A DNA stretch of 64,000 nt, taken from NCBI RefSeq assembly GCF_003664995.1, contig NZ_JFHL01000005.1, forward strand, positions 124,001 to 188,000, given 5' to 3'. A program made the translations under genes and the position numbers. Positions 42,863 to 52,089 of the stretch are shown piece by piece; position 1 is the first letter of the stretch; every line of letters begins with the position of its first letter. The notes below the pieces were generated by a model. The model saw only the letters and a list, made by a program, of their open reading frames with translations. It had not been told where the DNA came from and made no database searches. This DNA comes from Mesotoga sp. BH458_6_3_2_1 (GTDB taxonomy: Bacteria; Thermotogota; Thermotogae; Petrotogales; Kosmotogaceae).

Positions 42863-44647
42863 ATGCGGAGACTGCTTTCTCTAATCTTCATTTTCTTTTT
42901 TTCAACTCTAGTACTTGCTTCTAGTTTTCAACTCACGATTCTCCACACGAGTGACATTCACGGAAATGTCTTCCCAATAGATTATGCGACCGGGGAGCTC
43001 GCCGATGTCGGTCTGGCAAGAGTATCGAGTTTCGTCAATCTTGTGAAATCGATGAATTCAAATACCATCGTCATAGATACAGGCGATCTAATTCAGGGAA
43101 CCCCTTTTTCATACTACTTTGCAAGAATAGATGACTCCACTGCCAATCCGGTAATAAGGGCCATGAACATTATAGGATTTACCGCTTCCACTATAGGGAG
43201 TCACGAATTCAGCTACGGGCCAAAGCTTCTGGAGGAGGCTGTCTATTGCGCAGAGTTCCCCTTTCTCTGTGCAAACATAGTCTTTGAAGGCAGTGAAGAT
43301 CCTGTCTTTCCCCCCTATGAGATACTCACCCTCGAAAGTGACGATGAGAAGTTAAGGATCGCGATTCTCGGTCTTACTTCGACTATCATAAAGAAATGGG
43401 GAGATCCCGAACATATAGCGGGCCTTTCCTTTCTCGATCCCGTGTGTGTCGCTGAGAAATATCTTCCTTTGCTGAGAGAAGAGGCAGATGTAATAATACT
43501 CGCTTACCACGGAGGCTTTGAAAGAGATCTGTCAACTGGGGAGCCCACTGAAGACTTTTCTGGAGGGAATGTCGGTTACGAGATACTAGAAAGAGTTGAT
43601 GGAATTGATGTGATGTTAACCGGTCATCAGCACAGGACAATTTCGGAGATAGTAGATGGAGTTGTGGTCTCTCAGCCTTCGAGTCGGGGAAGCTTCGTCG
43701 GCAGAGTTGAGCTGGGATTTGAGAAGAGAGACGGTCGCTGGCAGATCGTCGACAAGTCCGTAAATCTCGTGTCGATGGCGGCGTATGATGCTGACAAAGC
43801 TTTGCTGGAGATATTAGGTGATTTCGAGAACCGCGTTCAGAGCTGGCTCGATCAGCGTGCCGGTTTCTCCATAGGAGACTTTTATATAGGAAACCACCTT
43901 GAAGCTAGATTGAGAGACAATGCTCTTATTGAGTTTATCAACAGGGTGCAGATGGAAGCGACAGGAGTAAGTATTTCATGTGCCTCGATCCTAACGGAGG
44001 AAATTACCGGATGGAAGACAGGCCCCATCACCATTCGTGATATTATTTCTGTCTATCCCCATTCAAATACCCTAAAAGTCCTTCAAGTGACCGGCGCAGA
44101 TATCAAGGCCGCCCTCGAGAAAAGCGCCGAATACTTCACTTGCATTGACAACGAAATCGCTCTCAAGCAGAGTGGGCTGACTCCAAAACCGATCCACTAT
44201 GAATATGACATGTGGGAGGGAATCGAGTACATCATCGCCGCGGATAGACCTGTCGGAGAAAGAGTTCTCAGCATAAGGCGAAATGGAAAGCCTCTCGAGA
44301 TGAACGAGACTTATAAGATCGTCTTGAACAGCTATCGAGCAGGGGGCGGAGGCGGATATCCCATGTTTGAAGGCAGGCCCGTTCAAAAGGAGATAATGCT
44401 CGACATCTCGGAAATCATGACGGATTACGTGCTGCACAGGTATGTAATTAACGCTACCGTAGACAACAACTGGTCAGTGGGAACGGGATTCATTCATACG
44501 ATAGGGTGGAACGAGACATTGAGATCTATTGCCGAAATGTATGGAATTAGCACCTCTGAAATTATGGAATACAACCTAGACCTCACAAGAGTTCGAAGTA
44601 TCCCGACTGGCACAGAGCTGATAATCTACAGACCTGCGATTCCGTGA
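42863..44647 (+). CDS. Secreted 5'-nucleotidase / cyclic-nucleotide phosphodiesterase with LysM domain
   Basis: About 594 residues. Signal peptide MRRLLSLIFIFFFSTLVLAS, then a metallophosphatase domain with the dimetal motifs ILHTSDIHGNV, IDTGDLIQGTP, GSHEFSYG (His in place of the usual Asn of GNHE) and LTGHQHR. A 5'-nucleotidase C-terminal domain follows (SCASILTEEITGWKTGPITIRDIISVYPHSN, LNSYRAGGGGGYPMF). The last 55 residues (TIGWNETLRSIAEMYGISTSEIMEYNLD) form a LysM peptidoglycan-binding unit. It would release nucleosides outside the cell membrane, feeding the nucleoside importer encoded nearby. ATG 42863 is favoured by AAAGGGGG six bases upstream. Confidence 0.92.
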   Translation: MRRLLSLIFIFFFSTLVLASSFQLTILHTSDIHGNVFPIDYATGELADVGLARVSSFVNLVKSMNSNTIVIDTGDLIQGTPFSYYFARIDDSTANPVIRAMNIIGFTASTIGSHEFSYGPKLLEEAVYCAEFPFLCANIVFEGSEDPVFPPYEILTLESDDEKLRIAILGLTSTIIKKWGDPEHIAGLSFLDPVCVAEKYLPLLREEADVIILAYHGGFERDLSTGEPTEDFSGGNVGYEILERVDGIDVMLTGHQHRTISEIVDGVVVSQPSSRGSFVGRVELGFEKRDGRWQIVDKSVNLVSMAAYDADKALLEILGDFENRVQSWLDQRAGFSIGDFYIGNHLEARLRDNALIEFINRVQMEATGVSISCASILTEEITGWKTGPITIRDIISVYPHSNTLKVLQVTGADIKAALEKSAEYFTCIDNEIALKQSGLTPKPIHYEYDMWEGIEYIIAADRPVGERVLSIRRNGKPLEMNETYKIVLNSYRAGGGGGYPMFEGRPVQKEIMLDISEIMTDYVLHRYVINATVDNNWSVGTGFIHTIGWNETLRSIAEMYGISTSEIMEYNLDLTRVRSIPTGTELIIYRPAIP

Positions 44648-44724
44648 ACTTTTACCTTCTGGCTGCACTGGAAGAATCATAGAAGAGTGGCGACAACTCT
44701 TAAGGCGTTTTTTTGTTAAGGTCT

Positions 44725-45585
44725 CTAGTCAGTGCGGGAGAGAAACTGCCTAACTTCTTCGATATATTCGAACGGCTTTTCGAGATGATGCTCATGTGAA
44801 GACTCTTCAAATACCTTCATAATGGCGTTCGGAAACTTCTCTCTGTAGAAGGCAGTTGTCTCTGGCGTTGCCTCGTCGTACTCCCCGCAGGTCAGTAGAA
44901 CGGGGGAGTTTATTTCGCCGAGATTTGAACTGCAGTCGTAACCCTTCAGGATACCAGTTACCGTGAATTCGCTCGGTCCGTACATGTAGTTGTAGACGTC
45001 TTCCCCCATGCCTGCGACGGCCTCATTCATGCACTCTGGCCAGGGTTCCATTCTGCAAACGAACTTGCCGTAGAACTCCGAAACTGCTTCCTGATAATCT
45101 ATTTGAGTGAAGTCTCCGCTAATTTCTGCTCTACTAATTGCCTCTATCGATCTAACTGAAAGCGTCTTCATTAGCCTTCTGGCATCGCCTTCGAATCTTG
45201 AAATACTCATTGCCGGCCCTGAGAGAACCATGCTTTTGAGAGTCTCCGGATACTTCAGAGCGTATTCACAGGCAAGAATTGTCCCCCAGGACTGCCCCAG
45301 CAAATGAATTTCCGAGTAGCCCAACTCATTTCTCAAGAGCTCTATCTCCTCGACAAAGCGCTCAATTCTCCACAGAGATTTGTCTGAAGGTCTGTCTGAC
45401 TTCCCGCAACCTAACTGGTCGTAGAATACCACTGGTCTTTCGTTCTCAAGCATTGCGAGTGTCTCCAAATAGTTGTGAGGAACACCGGGACCGCCATGAA
45501 TCGTCAGCAGTGGGATACCTTTACTATCTCCACCCTTAACTTCATACCACAGTCTCCCTCCCGGAACCCTGACAAATCCTTCCAT
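44725..45585 (-). CDS. Alpha/beta hydrolase, proline iminopeptidase family
   Basis: 286 residues of the S33 family. The oxyanion segment is LTIHGGPGVPHNYLETL (HGGPG), the nucleophile elbow LLGQSWGTILACEYAL (GQSWG), the acid lies in LTCGEYDEATPE and the catalytic His in EESSHEHHLEKP. These features are of proline iminopeptidases and related amino-acid amidases, which free N-terminal proline from peptides in the cytoplasm. No signal peptide. AAGGGGAAG precedes the ATG. Convergent with the 5'-nucleotidase gene. Confidence 0.9.
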   Translation of the reverse strand: MEGFVRVPGGRLWYEVKGGDSKGIPLLTIHGGPGVPHNYLETLAMLENERPVVFYDQLGCGKSDRPSDKSLWRIERFVEEIELLRNELGYSEIHLLGQSWGTILACEYALKYPETLKSMVLSGPAMSISRFEGDARRLMKTLSVRSIEAISRAEISGDFTQIDYQEAVSEFYGKFVCRMEPWPECMNEAVAGMGEDVYNYMYGPSEFTVTGILKGYDCSSNLGEINSPVLLTCGEYDEATPETTAFYREKFPNAIMKVFEESSHEHHLEKPFEYIEEVRQFLSRTD

Positions 45586-46030
45586 CGTTCTTCCCCTTTA
45601 AGTGATTGCTTCTGAATTGAACAAGTGTAACAGCCAGCAAACAGCTAGATTCGCAGCTAAAACGGGCAAAGCCACACGCCTAACCAGTGAGAATGCGAAG
45701 ACCCGAATCTTTGGTTCAACCTGCCTCTCATGCAAAACCCAGGATCAAATCCAGTATATCACTGCAGAATGAGAGTCTGATCCTTCGTAAACCGAGGAGA
45801 CAATCAAGAATAATTTATTGCTCAAAGCAAAGAATAACTTACAGCGAACTAATAATTTTTCAGATAAGAAGGATATTTGGCTCTATTCGACCAATGAGGT
45901 CTGTAATCGTCCTTCGTCGAATTACATGAGACATCAGCGGAATTCTTCAACAACGGCTGTCATTGATATAATTATCGTGGGCATTCCAGAATAGTATTTG
46001 TCAATTTATTTCCAAAAGGGAGGTAAAGCT
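45586..46030. other. Intergenic region with promoter of sugar ABC operon
   Basis: 445 bases without a supported gene; the open frame in its middle has no SD and a non-protein-like composition. An A+T-rich stretch leads to the extended -10 described separately, and the SD GGGAGGT lies just before the next ATG. Confidence 0.5.
45964..45972 (+). promoter_or_regulatory. Extended -10 promoter of the sugar ABC operon
   Basis: TGATATAAT, a TG-extended consensus -10, about 58 bases upstream of the binding-protein ATG. No good -35 is present (TTCTTC at about 45943), which is normal for extended -10 promoters. Confidence 0.5.
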
Positions 46031-47038
46031 ATGAGACATGTCAGGCGTTCGGTAATGCTTCTTCTTCTACTTACAGTAATTCTTGGAGGAGAAGCGCTTC
46101 TTGCAGGGCTAACCTATGGTTATGTAACTCCGGGACCCGATACGTGGTACAGAAAGGATGTTGAAGGATTCGAGTATGCGGCAAGTCTCGTTGGCGTGGA
46201 AGTTGTCGTACTTAACTCCGACTATGATACAGAGAAAGAGATCACAAATATCAACACTCTGGTAAATATGGGTGTTGACGGAATGTGTGTCTTCTCTTTC
46301 AACCCTAATGGTGCTTTCATCGCCGCAAGAGAAGCTGCGAAGGCAGGAATACCTCTAGTGGTTACAGATAACGTTGGTCAGGTCCTCCAGTCAGATGACG
46401 ATATCGTTGCATGCATCGACTTTGACTGGGAGGGAATGGGAGTAAACATTGCCAACTACATCGCAGATAAGTATCCCGGCGAAAATGTCGCATGCATCAT
46501 GGGACTTTTCGAACACGTTCCCGTTCAGATGTTCAGAAACACTTTCGAACCGAAGGTTAAAGAACTGGGAAAGAACGAGATCGTTGCTATCAGAGATGGT
46601 CAGTACACTCCGACAGTCGCTGTCGATCAGGCTCAGGATTTGATCGAGTCCGGTTACGAATTCTCCAACCTCTTCATCTTCAATGAAGAAATGGCGGCGG
46701 CAGTAGTCAGAATGCTTAAGACAAGAGGTCTGTTAAACAACCCGATCAGGGTAATCACGACAAATGGTGCGCCTTACGGAATTGAGCTTATCAAAGAAGG
46801 AAGCATCGATTACTCAATCTCGACTTCACCTGGTTGGGAAGGATTCGTATCATTCCTTGCGCTCCATGCTTACACTCAGGAACTAATAACCGATGTGAAT
46901 CAGCAGATCCTCCTGCCAAACACTCCGATCACTCCCGAAACGATAGACGACAAGACGAAGGTAGTTCCCTGGGATGTCGATCCAGTCTGGATAGATCTGA
47001 CAAGAGAGTACTTCCCTCAATACAATTCGCTTTACTGA
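46031..47038 (+). CDS. Sugar-binding protein of ribose-type ABC transporter
   Basis: 335 residues. Signal peptide RRSVMLLLLLTVILGGEALLAG, then a Peripla_BP_4 fold: YRKDVEGFEYAASLVGVEVVVLNSDYDTEKEITNINTLVNMGVDGMCVFSF, AAKAGIPLVVTDN and IDFDWEGMGVNIANYIADKYP. The expected ligand is a monosaccharide or small polyol (relatives bind ribose, xylose, inositol, rhamnose). GGGAGGT before ATG 46031 fixes the start. First gene of a five-gene operon. Confidence 0.9.
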   Translation: MRHVRRSVMLLLLLTVILGGEALLAGLTYGYVTPGPDTWYRKDVEGFEYAASLVGVEVVVLNSDYDTEKEITNINTLVNMGVDGMCVFSFNPNGAFIAAREAAKAGIPLVVTDNVGQVLQSDDDIVACIDFDWEGMGVNIANYIADKYPGENVACIMGLFEHVPVQMFRNTFEPKVKELGKNEIVAIRDGQYTPTVAVDQAQDLIESGYEFSNLFIFNEEMAAAVVRMLKTRGLLNNPIRVITTNGAPYGIELIKEGSIDYSISTSPGWEGFVSFLALHAYTQELITDVNQQILLPNTPITPETIDDKTKVVPWDVDPVWIDLTREYFPQYNSLY

Positions 47039-47056
47039 CAAAGAAACGAGATTCCA

Positions 47057-47092
47057 GGGGGGATGAGAGCGGAGCTCTTCATCCCCCCTTTT
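47057..47092 (+). terminator. Stem-loop between sugar-binding protein and ATPase genes
   Basis: GGGGGGATGA (47057-47066) pairs with TCATCCCCCC (47079-47088), followed by TTTT; the loop itself contains GAGC/GCTC. A partial terminator is likely, giving more binding protein than membrane components, as at the BMP gene. Confidence 0.75.
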
Positions 47093-47119
47093 AGATAATC
47101 TTTAGATAAGGGTGAAGAT

Positions 47120-48610
47120 ATGCAGAGAAATCCGATAGTCGAAATGGATAAGGCAACAAAGATTTACGGAAATCACAGGGCACTCGATGACGTATCCTTT
47201 GAGCTTCTTCCTGGAGAGGTGCATTGCCTGGTTGGAGAGAACGGGGCCGGAAAGTCTACTTTAATCAAAATTCTTTCCGGAGCGATTTCACCCGAGGCCG
47301 GACTGATCAAAATCGATGGGAAAGAAATCGAAGGCCTAACTCCCCGTCAGTCGATCGAAATGGGTATCTCCACAATATATCAGGATGCCGAACTGGTAGA
47401 CTCTCTTACCGTTTCCGATAATGTCTATCTCGGCGATGAGTTAGCGGGGAGACTTCCCTTTGTTGTTGACAGCAAGAGACAGATGGAGAAAGTAAATGAA
47501 ATTATCGAGACTCTGAAGATGCACCTTCCGACCGGTGTTCTTGTAGAAGAGCTCTCGGCCTCTCAGAAGCAGATGCTTCAAATTGTCAAAGCTCTTTATA
47601 GAGACGCGAAGGTTTTAATAATGGATGAACCAACGAGCTCACTGGGAATGGACGAAACGAAGGCTCTCATGGATATCGTGAGAAATTTGCGAAATCGCGG
47701 TATCGGCATCGTATATATATCCCATTATCTTGAGGAGATATTCGAAATAGGAGACAGAGTAACGGTTCTTAAGGATGGGAGGAGTATGGGTACTTTCTCG
47801 ATTGAAAACATAACCGTTGAAGAGATCATCAGGAAAATGGTGGGAAGAGATGCCTCCCTGTTTTACAGGAGAAGGAAAGTTGATATTGGCGATTTTGCTC
47901 TTGAAGTGAATAGCATTACCAGCTGGGGAGTAGTCGACAATGTCACTTTTTCAGTAAGGAAGGGAGAGATTTTCGGAATTGGGGGACTGGTCGGATCGGG
48001 GAGAAGTGAACTGGTAAATATTCTCTTCGGTGCGGACAGGGCCGATGAAGGAGAGATAGTCCTAAACGGCAAAAAGCTGAAGGTAAAGTCCCCGCAGGAT
48101 GCTGTTAAGCACGGAATCGCTTTGATTACTGAGGATAGAAAGAAACTGGCTATGCTTGGGGGCAGAGATATCGTTGAAAATACGGCTCTTGTGCACAGCG
48201 AGAATTTCAAGGGCTTTCTTCTCGATCGCAAGGAAGAAGATAAACTTACTGATGACATTGTGAACAAGCTCTCTGTAGCAGCACAGGACAAGTCGCAAAA
48301 GATCGAGGAGCTTTCCGGAGGAAATCAGCAGAAGGTTATTATAGGTCGTTGGCTGATTGATGACTCGGAAGTCTATATATTCGACGAACCTACAAAAGGC
48401 GTAGACATCGGAGCAAGAGAGCAGATCTATGAGTTAATCATTGAGCTCGCCGAACGAGGCAAATGCATAATCATGGTCTCATCCGATATGCCAGAATTGC
48501 TTTCGATGAGCGACAGGATTGGGGTCATGAGGAACGGAAGATTGGTCGATATTGTACAAAACAAGGACATAGAAGAAGAAGATATGATAAAACGTTTCAT
48601 AGGTGTCTAG
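47120..48610 (+). CDS. Sugar ABC transporter, double ATP-binding protein (RbsA/MglA type)
   Basis: 496 residues with two ABC modules. Module 1 has Walker A GENGAGKST, Q-loop STIYQDAEL, an atypical signature LSASQKQ and Walker B VLIMDEPTSSLG. Module 2 has the degenerate Walker A GLVGSGRSE, signature LSGGNQQK and YIFDEPTKGVD. This is the CUT2 layout that drives ribose, galactose or xylose uptake with a single permease gene. SD AAGGGTGAAG before ATG 47120. Confidence 0.93.
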   Translation: MQRNPIVEMDKATKIYGNHRALDDVSFELLPGEVHCLVGENGAGKSTLIKILSGAISPEAGLIKIDGKEIEGLTPRQSIEMGISTIYQDAELVDSLTVSDNVYLGDELAGRLPFVVDSKRQMEKVNEIIETLKMHLPTGVLVEELSASQKQMLQIVKALYRDAKVLIMDEPTSSLGMDETKALMDIVRNLRNRGIGIVYISHYLEEIFEIGDRVTVLKDGRSMGTFSIENITVEEIIRKMVGRDASLFYRRRKVDIGDFALEVNSITSWGVVDNVTFSVRKGEIFGIGGLVGSGRSELVNILFGADRADEGEIVLNGKKLKVKSPQDAVKHGIALITEDRKKLAMLGGRDIVENTALVHSENFKGFLLDRKEEDKLTDDIVNKLSVAAQDKSQKIEELSGGNQQKVIIGRWLIDDSEVYIFDEPTKGVDIGAREQIYELIIELAERGKCIIMVSSDMPELLSMSDRIGVMRNGRLVDIVQNKDIEEEDMIKRFIGV

Positions 48611-48633
48611 AGCTCGCGGGAGGGAATACGATA

Positions 48634-49659
48634 ATGAGTAAGGATGACACGATGGTGCAGAAAAGAAGAATTCTTTCGAGAAAGAGAAGCTCGATTCTCA
48701 AGAGCCAGTGGTTCTATCTGCTCATTGCAGAAGTGACAATAGCCATAATTACGGGGCTGGTCAACCCAAGATTTTTCACAACAAGCAATGTGATGAACAT
48801 TCTTGAACAGATAGCCGTTCTCGGTATCGTTTCTTCGGGGATGACTTTGCTGATAATATCCGGCGAGATAGACATCTCAGTCGGAGCGAATATCGGTCTT
48901 TCTTCTGTTGTTATGGCAATGATGATAAAAGCGGGGTACGGCTACCTTCTCGCAGTCCTTGTTGGAATAGCTCTAGCCATATTCAACAGCCTATTAGTTG
49001 GAATAACTGCGAGAGCATTCAAGGCCCCCTCATTCATTACTTCATTAGCCTTCATCAGTGTCTTTCAAGGAGTTGCTCTTGCAATAACCAAGGGATCTTT
49101 TCAAACAATATACGGTCAATTTGAGTTTGTCGGTACTTTCAGACTCTGGCAAATTGTTCCGTTGAGCTTTCTGATTAGTATCGCAGCATACATTGTGATG
49201 CACTTCATGCTGTCGTATACGAAGCTTGGAAGACGAACTTATGCAGTCGGAAGCAATCCATCGGCCGCCTTCCTTTCCGGTATTTCCGTCAACAAAGCAA
49301 AGCTTACTGCCTTCGCACTTAACGGTTTGTTTATCGGTGTTGCCTCAATGGTATTGCTCTCGAGAATTGGAGCCGCCCAACCTTCAACGGGCAGTGGGAC
49401 AGAACTAAAGGCGATTGGAGCCGTCGTTATTGGAGGCACTCCACTTGCGGGAGGAAAAGGCCGGATAATCGGGACCTTCTTTGGCGTTCTGCTGATGGGA
49501 ATAATATCTAATTCACTCAATATGCTCAGGGTGAATCCTTACTTCCAGACGGTGACTTTCGGTGTGCTGATAATAGCTTCCCTTGCAGTGAGTGTTCTGA
49601 GTTCCTACAAAAAGAAGGAGAAGATTAAGCCACAATCCGTAAGGGAGGAGAACTCATGA
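48634..49659 (+). CDS. Sugar ABC transporter permease (RbsC type)
   Basis: 341 residues, about ten helices. VLGIVSSGMTLLIISGEIDISVGANIGLSSVVMAM is the signature region of CUT2 permeases, and RTYAVGSNPSAAFLSGISVNKAKLTAFALNG the cytoplasmic coupling loop, followed by GTELKAIGAVVIGGTPLAGGKGRIIGTFFGVLLMGII. A longer frame exists upstream inside the ATPase gene, but GGGAGGG at 48618-48624 nine bases before ATG 48634 sets the start. Overlaps the next gene in ATGA. Confidence 0.92.
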   Translation: MSKDDTMVQKRRILSRKRSSILKSQWFYLLIAEVTIAIITGLVNPRFFTTSNVMNILEQIAVLGIVSSGMTLLIISGEIDISVGANIGLSSVVMAMMIKAGYGYLLAVLVGIALAIFNSLLVGITARAFKAPSFITSLAFISVFQGVALAITKGSFQTIYGQFEFVGTFRLWQIVPLSFLISIAAYIVMHFMLSYTKLGRRTYAVGSNPSAAFLSGISVNKAKLTAFALNGLFIGVASMVLLSRIGAAQPSTGSGTELKAIGAVVIGGTPLAGGKGRIIGTFFGVLLMGIISNSLNMLRVNPYFQTVTFGVLIIASLAVSVLSSYKKKEKIKPQSVREENS

Positions 49660-50588
49660 AACCACAGAACTATGTCTTGATCAATCAGGAGATTGAGAAG
49701 AAGTTCGTCCAGGAAAAGAAAAGGAGACCCGAGCGATTTGAACGCAGGCTTTCCCTTTCGTGGAGTATCTGGATGTTTGGCACCGAGCCTATCGAAGATT
49801 CTCTCGAAAGACTGCAAAGAAACGGCCTTGAGTATGTCGAGATAAAGGGCGACACGTCGATACCGAAGGAAAGGATGAAACGAGCCCTTGAGACCTACGG
49901 TATAAGAGTTTCCGGAGCCTGCGGCATGTTTTCGCCTGAAAGGGATCTCTCGAGCACTTCAGTAGACTCGCAAGAGAACGCTATCGATTACGTTCGTCGA
50001 GTTTCTCGATACGTGGCCGATCTCGATGGAGTGTACATGATTATCGTTCCTGGGGCGGTGGGAAGGCCCGAAGCAGTTGACAACCTCGAGATCGAAAGAA
50101 GTGCCGAAGCTTTGAAGCGATGCGTTTGCTTTTTCGAGAATACTGGAGTTAAGCCTGCAATAGAACCGATAAGGTCGGCCGAAGTAAGTCTGGTCCACAC
50201 GATCGACGAAGCTCTGAAGTATTTGGAGAAGGTCGATGAACCGTCTATAAACTCTATAAATGGCGACATATACCACATGCTGAACGGAGAAAGAAATGTC
50301 GGCGAGGCTATTCTGAAGTGCGGTGAGAGACTTGTGAATCTTCATATTGCCGACAGCAACAGAGATGCGCCCGGAAAAGGCCAGATAGATATTGATACTG
50401 CGATTATGGCAGCCTACCTCACCGGTATGAATAAAGAAGGAAGATTCATCACATTTGAACCCCTTGGTCCTTATCCCGACCCATACGTTCTCTCAACGGG
50501 TCCGTGTAATGTCGAAGTAATGGATCGGCTGGTCAAAGATTCAGTTGAATACTTCAGAGAGCGTGAAGAAATAGTCCGCTCACTGTAA
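49656..50588 (+). CDS. Sugar phosphate isomerase/epimerase-like TIM barrel (first of pair)
   Basis: 310 residues of the AP_endonuc_2/xylose-isomerase-like family. The C-terminal two thirds show the metal-site pattern: Glu in KPAIEPIRS, Asp/His region INGDIYHML, His in LVNLHIADSNRDAPGKGQID and Glu in FITFEPLG. The loop after the third strand has DNRDAPGKGQ, as in D-tagatose/allulose 3-epimerases. An N-terminal tail of about 30 charged residues precedes the barrel. Likely epimerises the imported sugar or its phosphate. GGGAGGAG precedes ATG 49656. Confidence 0.78.
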   Translation: MKPQNYVLINQEIEKKFVQEKKRRPERFERRLSLSWSIWMFGTEPIEDSLERLQRNGLEYVEIKGDTSIPKERMKRALETYGIRVSGACGMFSPERDLSSTSVDSQENAIDYVRRVSRYVADLDGVYMIIVPGAVGRPEAVDNLEIERSAEALKRCVCFFENTGVKPAIEPIRSAEVSLVHTIDEALKYLEKVDEPSINSINGDIYHMLNGERNVGEAILKCGERLVNLHIADSNRDAPGKGQIDIDTAIMAAYLTGMNKEGRFITFEPLGPYPDPYVLSTGPCNVEVMDRLVKDSVEYFREREEIVRSL

Positions 50589-50604
50589 ATTTGGAGGAAT
50601 TGCC

Positions 50605-51474
50605 ATGAAGATTGGTTTTCACACAGATGCTTTCAATTCGGCGGTGTTTAGTTTCGAAAAGGCGCTAAATTGGGCCAAAGAAAATGATGTGCATTATATC
50701 GAACCGGGCATAATCGACGGTGTTTCATGGATTCACGGTCTCGGATACTTTCCCCACATCTCGCTATCCGAGGACCCACTTAGAACGAAGATCAAGATGG
50801 AAGAGTACGGAGTCCGTTTTTCTCAGATAGATTCGGCCTATCCCCTCTCCGGCAATGAAGGCTTCTACAACGGCGTTCCCTACGTTCTTAAATCGATCCC
50901 GTGGGCGAAACTTGCCGAGTGCCCAAACATCGCAACAACAGACGGTCTTAAAAAGCCTTCTGGATTCGGTGAGGACGAGGCACTTGAATTGATGAAGAGA
51001 GCCTACAGCATAATTGTAGAAACGGCGGAACTATATGAGATAAACATAAACATCGAAGTCCATGGCTATTTCACCACTAATCCCGATCTTCTGGAAAAGA
51101 TGCTCGACTTCGTTCAGAGTGACAGACTCGGCCTCAATCTCGATACTGGAAACAGCTTCATAGCTGGCCAGGATCCAGTGGCCTTCTGCAGGCGCTTCAT
51201 CGACAAAATAAAGCACGTTCATATCAAAGATGTCTCTGAAGATCTGGCAGCCGCCATGAGGGGAAAGGACACCGGAATCGGTATTAGTCATTCTGCAATT
51301 GGAGATGGTGTCAATTCAGACAATATAAAGACAATCATCGCTATGCTAAGGGACCACGGTTACACCGGAACTCTCAGCATGGAGTGCGAAGGTATGGGCG
51401 GACCACTAATCGAAAGATCGCTCAAATGGTTGAGAACGACCCTTGAAGAGCTTGGAATAGAAGAAGAGAAGTGA
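50605..51474 (+). CDS. Sugar phosphate isomerase/epimerase-like TIM barrel (second of pair)
   Basis: 289 residues, same superfamily as the preceding gene but clearly different in sequence. Metal ligands are suggested by Glu in NINIEVHGYF, Asp in LGLNLDTGNSF, His in KIKHVHIKDVS and Glu in LSMECEGMGG. MKIGFHTDAFNSAVFSFEKALNWA is a typical barrel start. It lies 16 bases after the first gene, with GGAGG before its ATG. A tandem of two epimerases behind an uptake system suggests two consecutive isomerisation steps, for example of a rare ketose or a polyol derivative. Confidence 0.78.
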   Translation: MKIGFHTDAFNSAVFSFEKALNWAKENDVHYIEPGIIDGVSWIHGLGYFPHISLSEDPLRTKIKMEEYGVRFSQIDSAYPLSGNEGFYNGVPYVLKSIPWAKLAECPNIATTDGLKKPSGFGEDEALELMKRAYSIIVETAELYEININIEVHGYFTTNPDLLEKMLDFVQSDRLGLNLDTGNSFIAGQDPVAFCRRFIDKIKHVHIKDVSEDLAAAMRGKDTGIGISHSAIGDGVNSDNIKTIIAMLRDHGYTGTLSMECEGMGGPLIERSLKWLRTTLEELGIEEEK

Positions 51475-52089
51475 AACAGATTTCGGCAACGATTTGGAGG
51501 AGGATCTAGCCCGCTTTCAGCTTCTTTGTCCGAAGCTGGGAAAGGCCGTTCAAATAGTAGTCTCTATATGGACAGATAGTTTAAAACTGAGTTGATCCTG
51601 ATGGAGTAATCTGAATGTCGATGATCCGAAAGAAACGTATCTTCGTAACCTCACTTTTGCTTGGGCTTCGTGTTCAATACGAGGCCCCCTCCTTCTTTCA
51701 AATCGAGAAAAGGCTACCGAACCTGAGTTACTAAAGATAGAGTAACTCCCTATCAATTTCCAAGAAATCGTCACTCCCCGTCATTAACCTGATTCAGCAT
51801 CTCGCTCCTAAGAAGCGGTGTACGCTCTGAAGACAACGTTGTCCGTCAACGGTCCACCGTTCACCGAATTAGCTCACAAATTCTTGTGAACTCCATTCAG
51901 CATCTTGTTCTTCCTGACCCGATTCTCATAACCCGCTCACAAAGCTCCGCTTTACGCTTAAAGTCAAGGACCCGTTGATCGCTGGGAAGAACCGAGAAAA
52001 ATCATTTACGAGAGTTCGCTTCGCTCACGAGAAAAAGAGAGCGACCGTCTCGCTTTCTCTTCTTATCTTGTGGGACTTCTCTCTTTTCT

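Noticed and set aside
44650-44720. Terminator after the 5'-nucleotidase (T-run at about 44709)
   Set aside because: The T-run is clear but the preceding stem (AGAGT/ACTCT) is short and separated from it by seven bases, so I did not call it.
45687-45929. 80-codon plus-strand frame in the gap before the sugar operon
   Set aside because: No SD, basic low-complexity composition, no recognisable motif.
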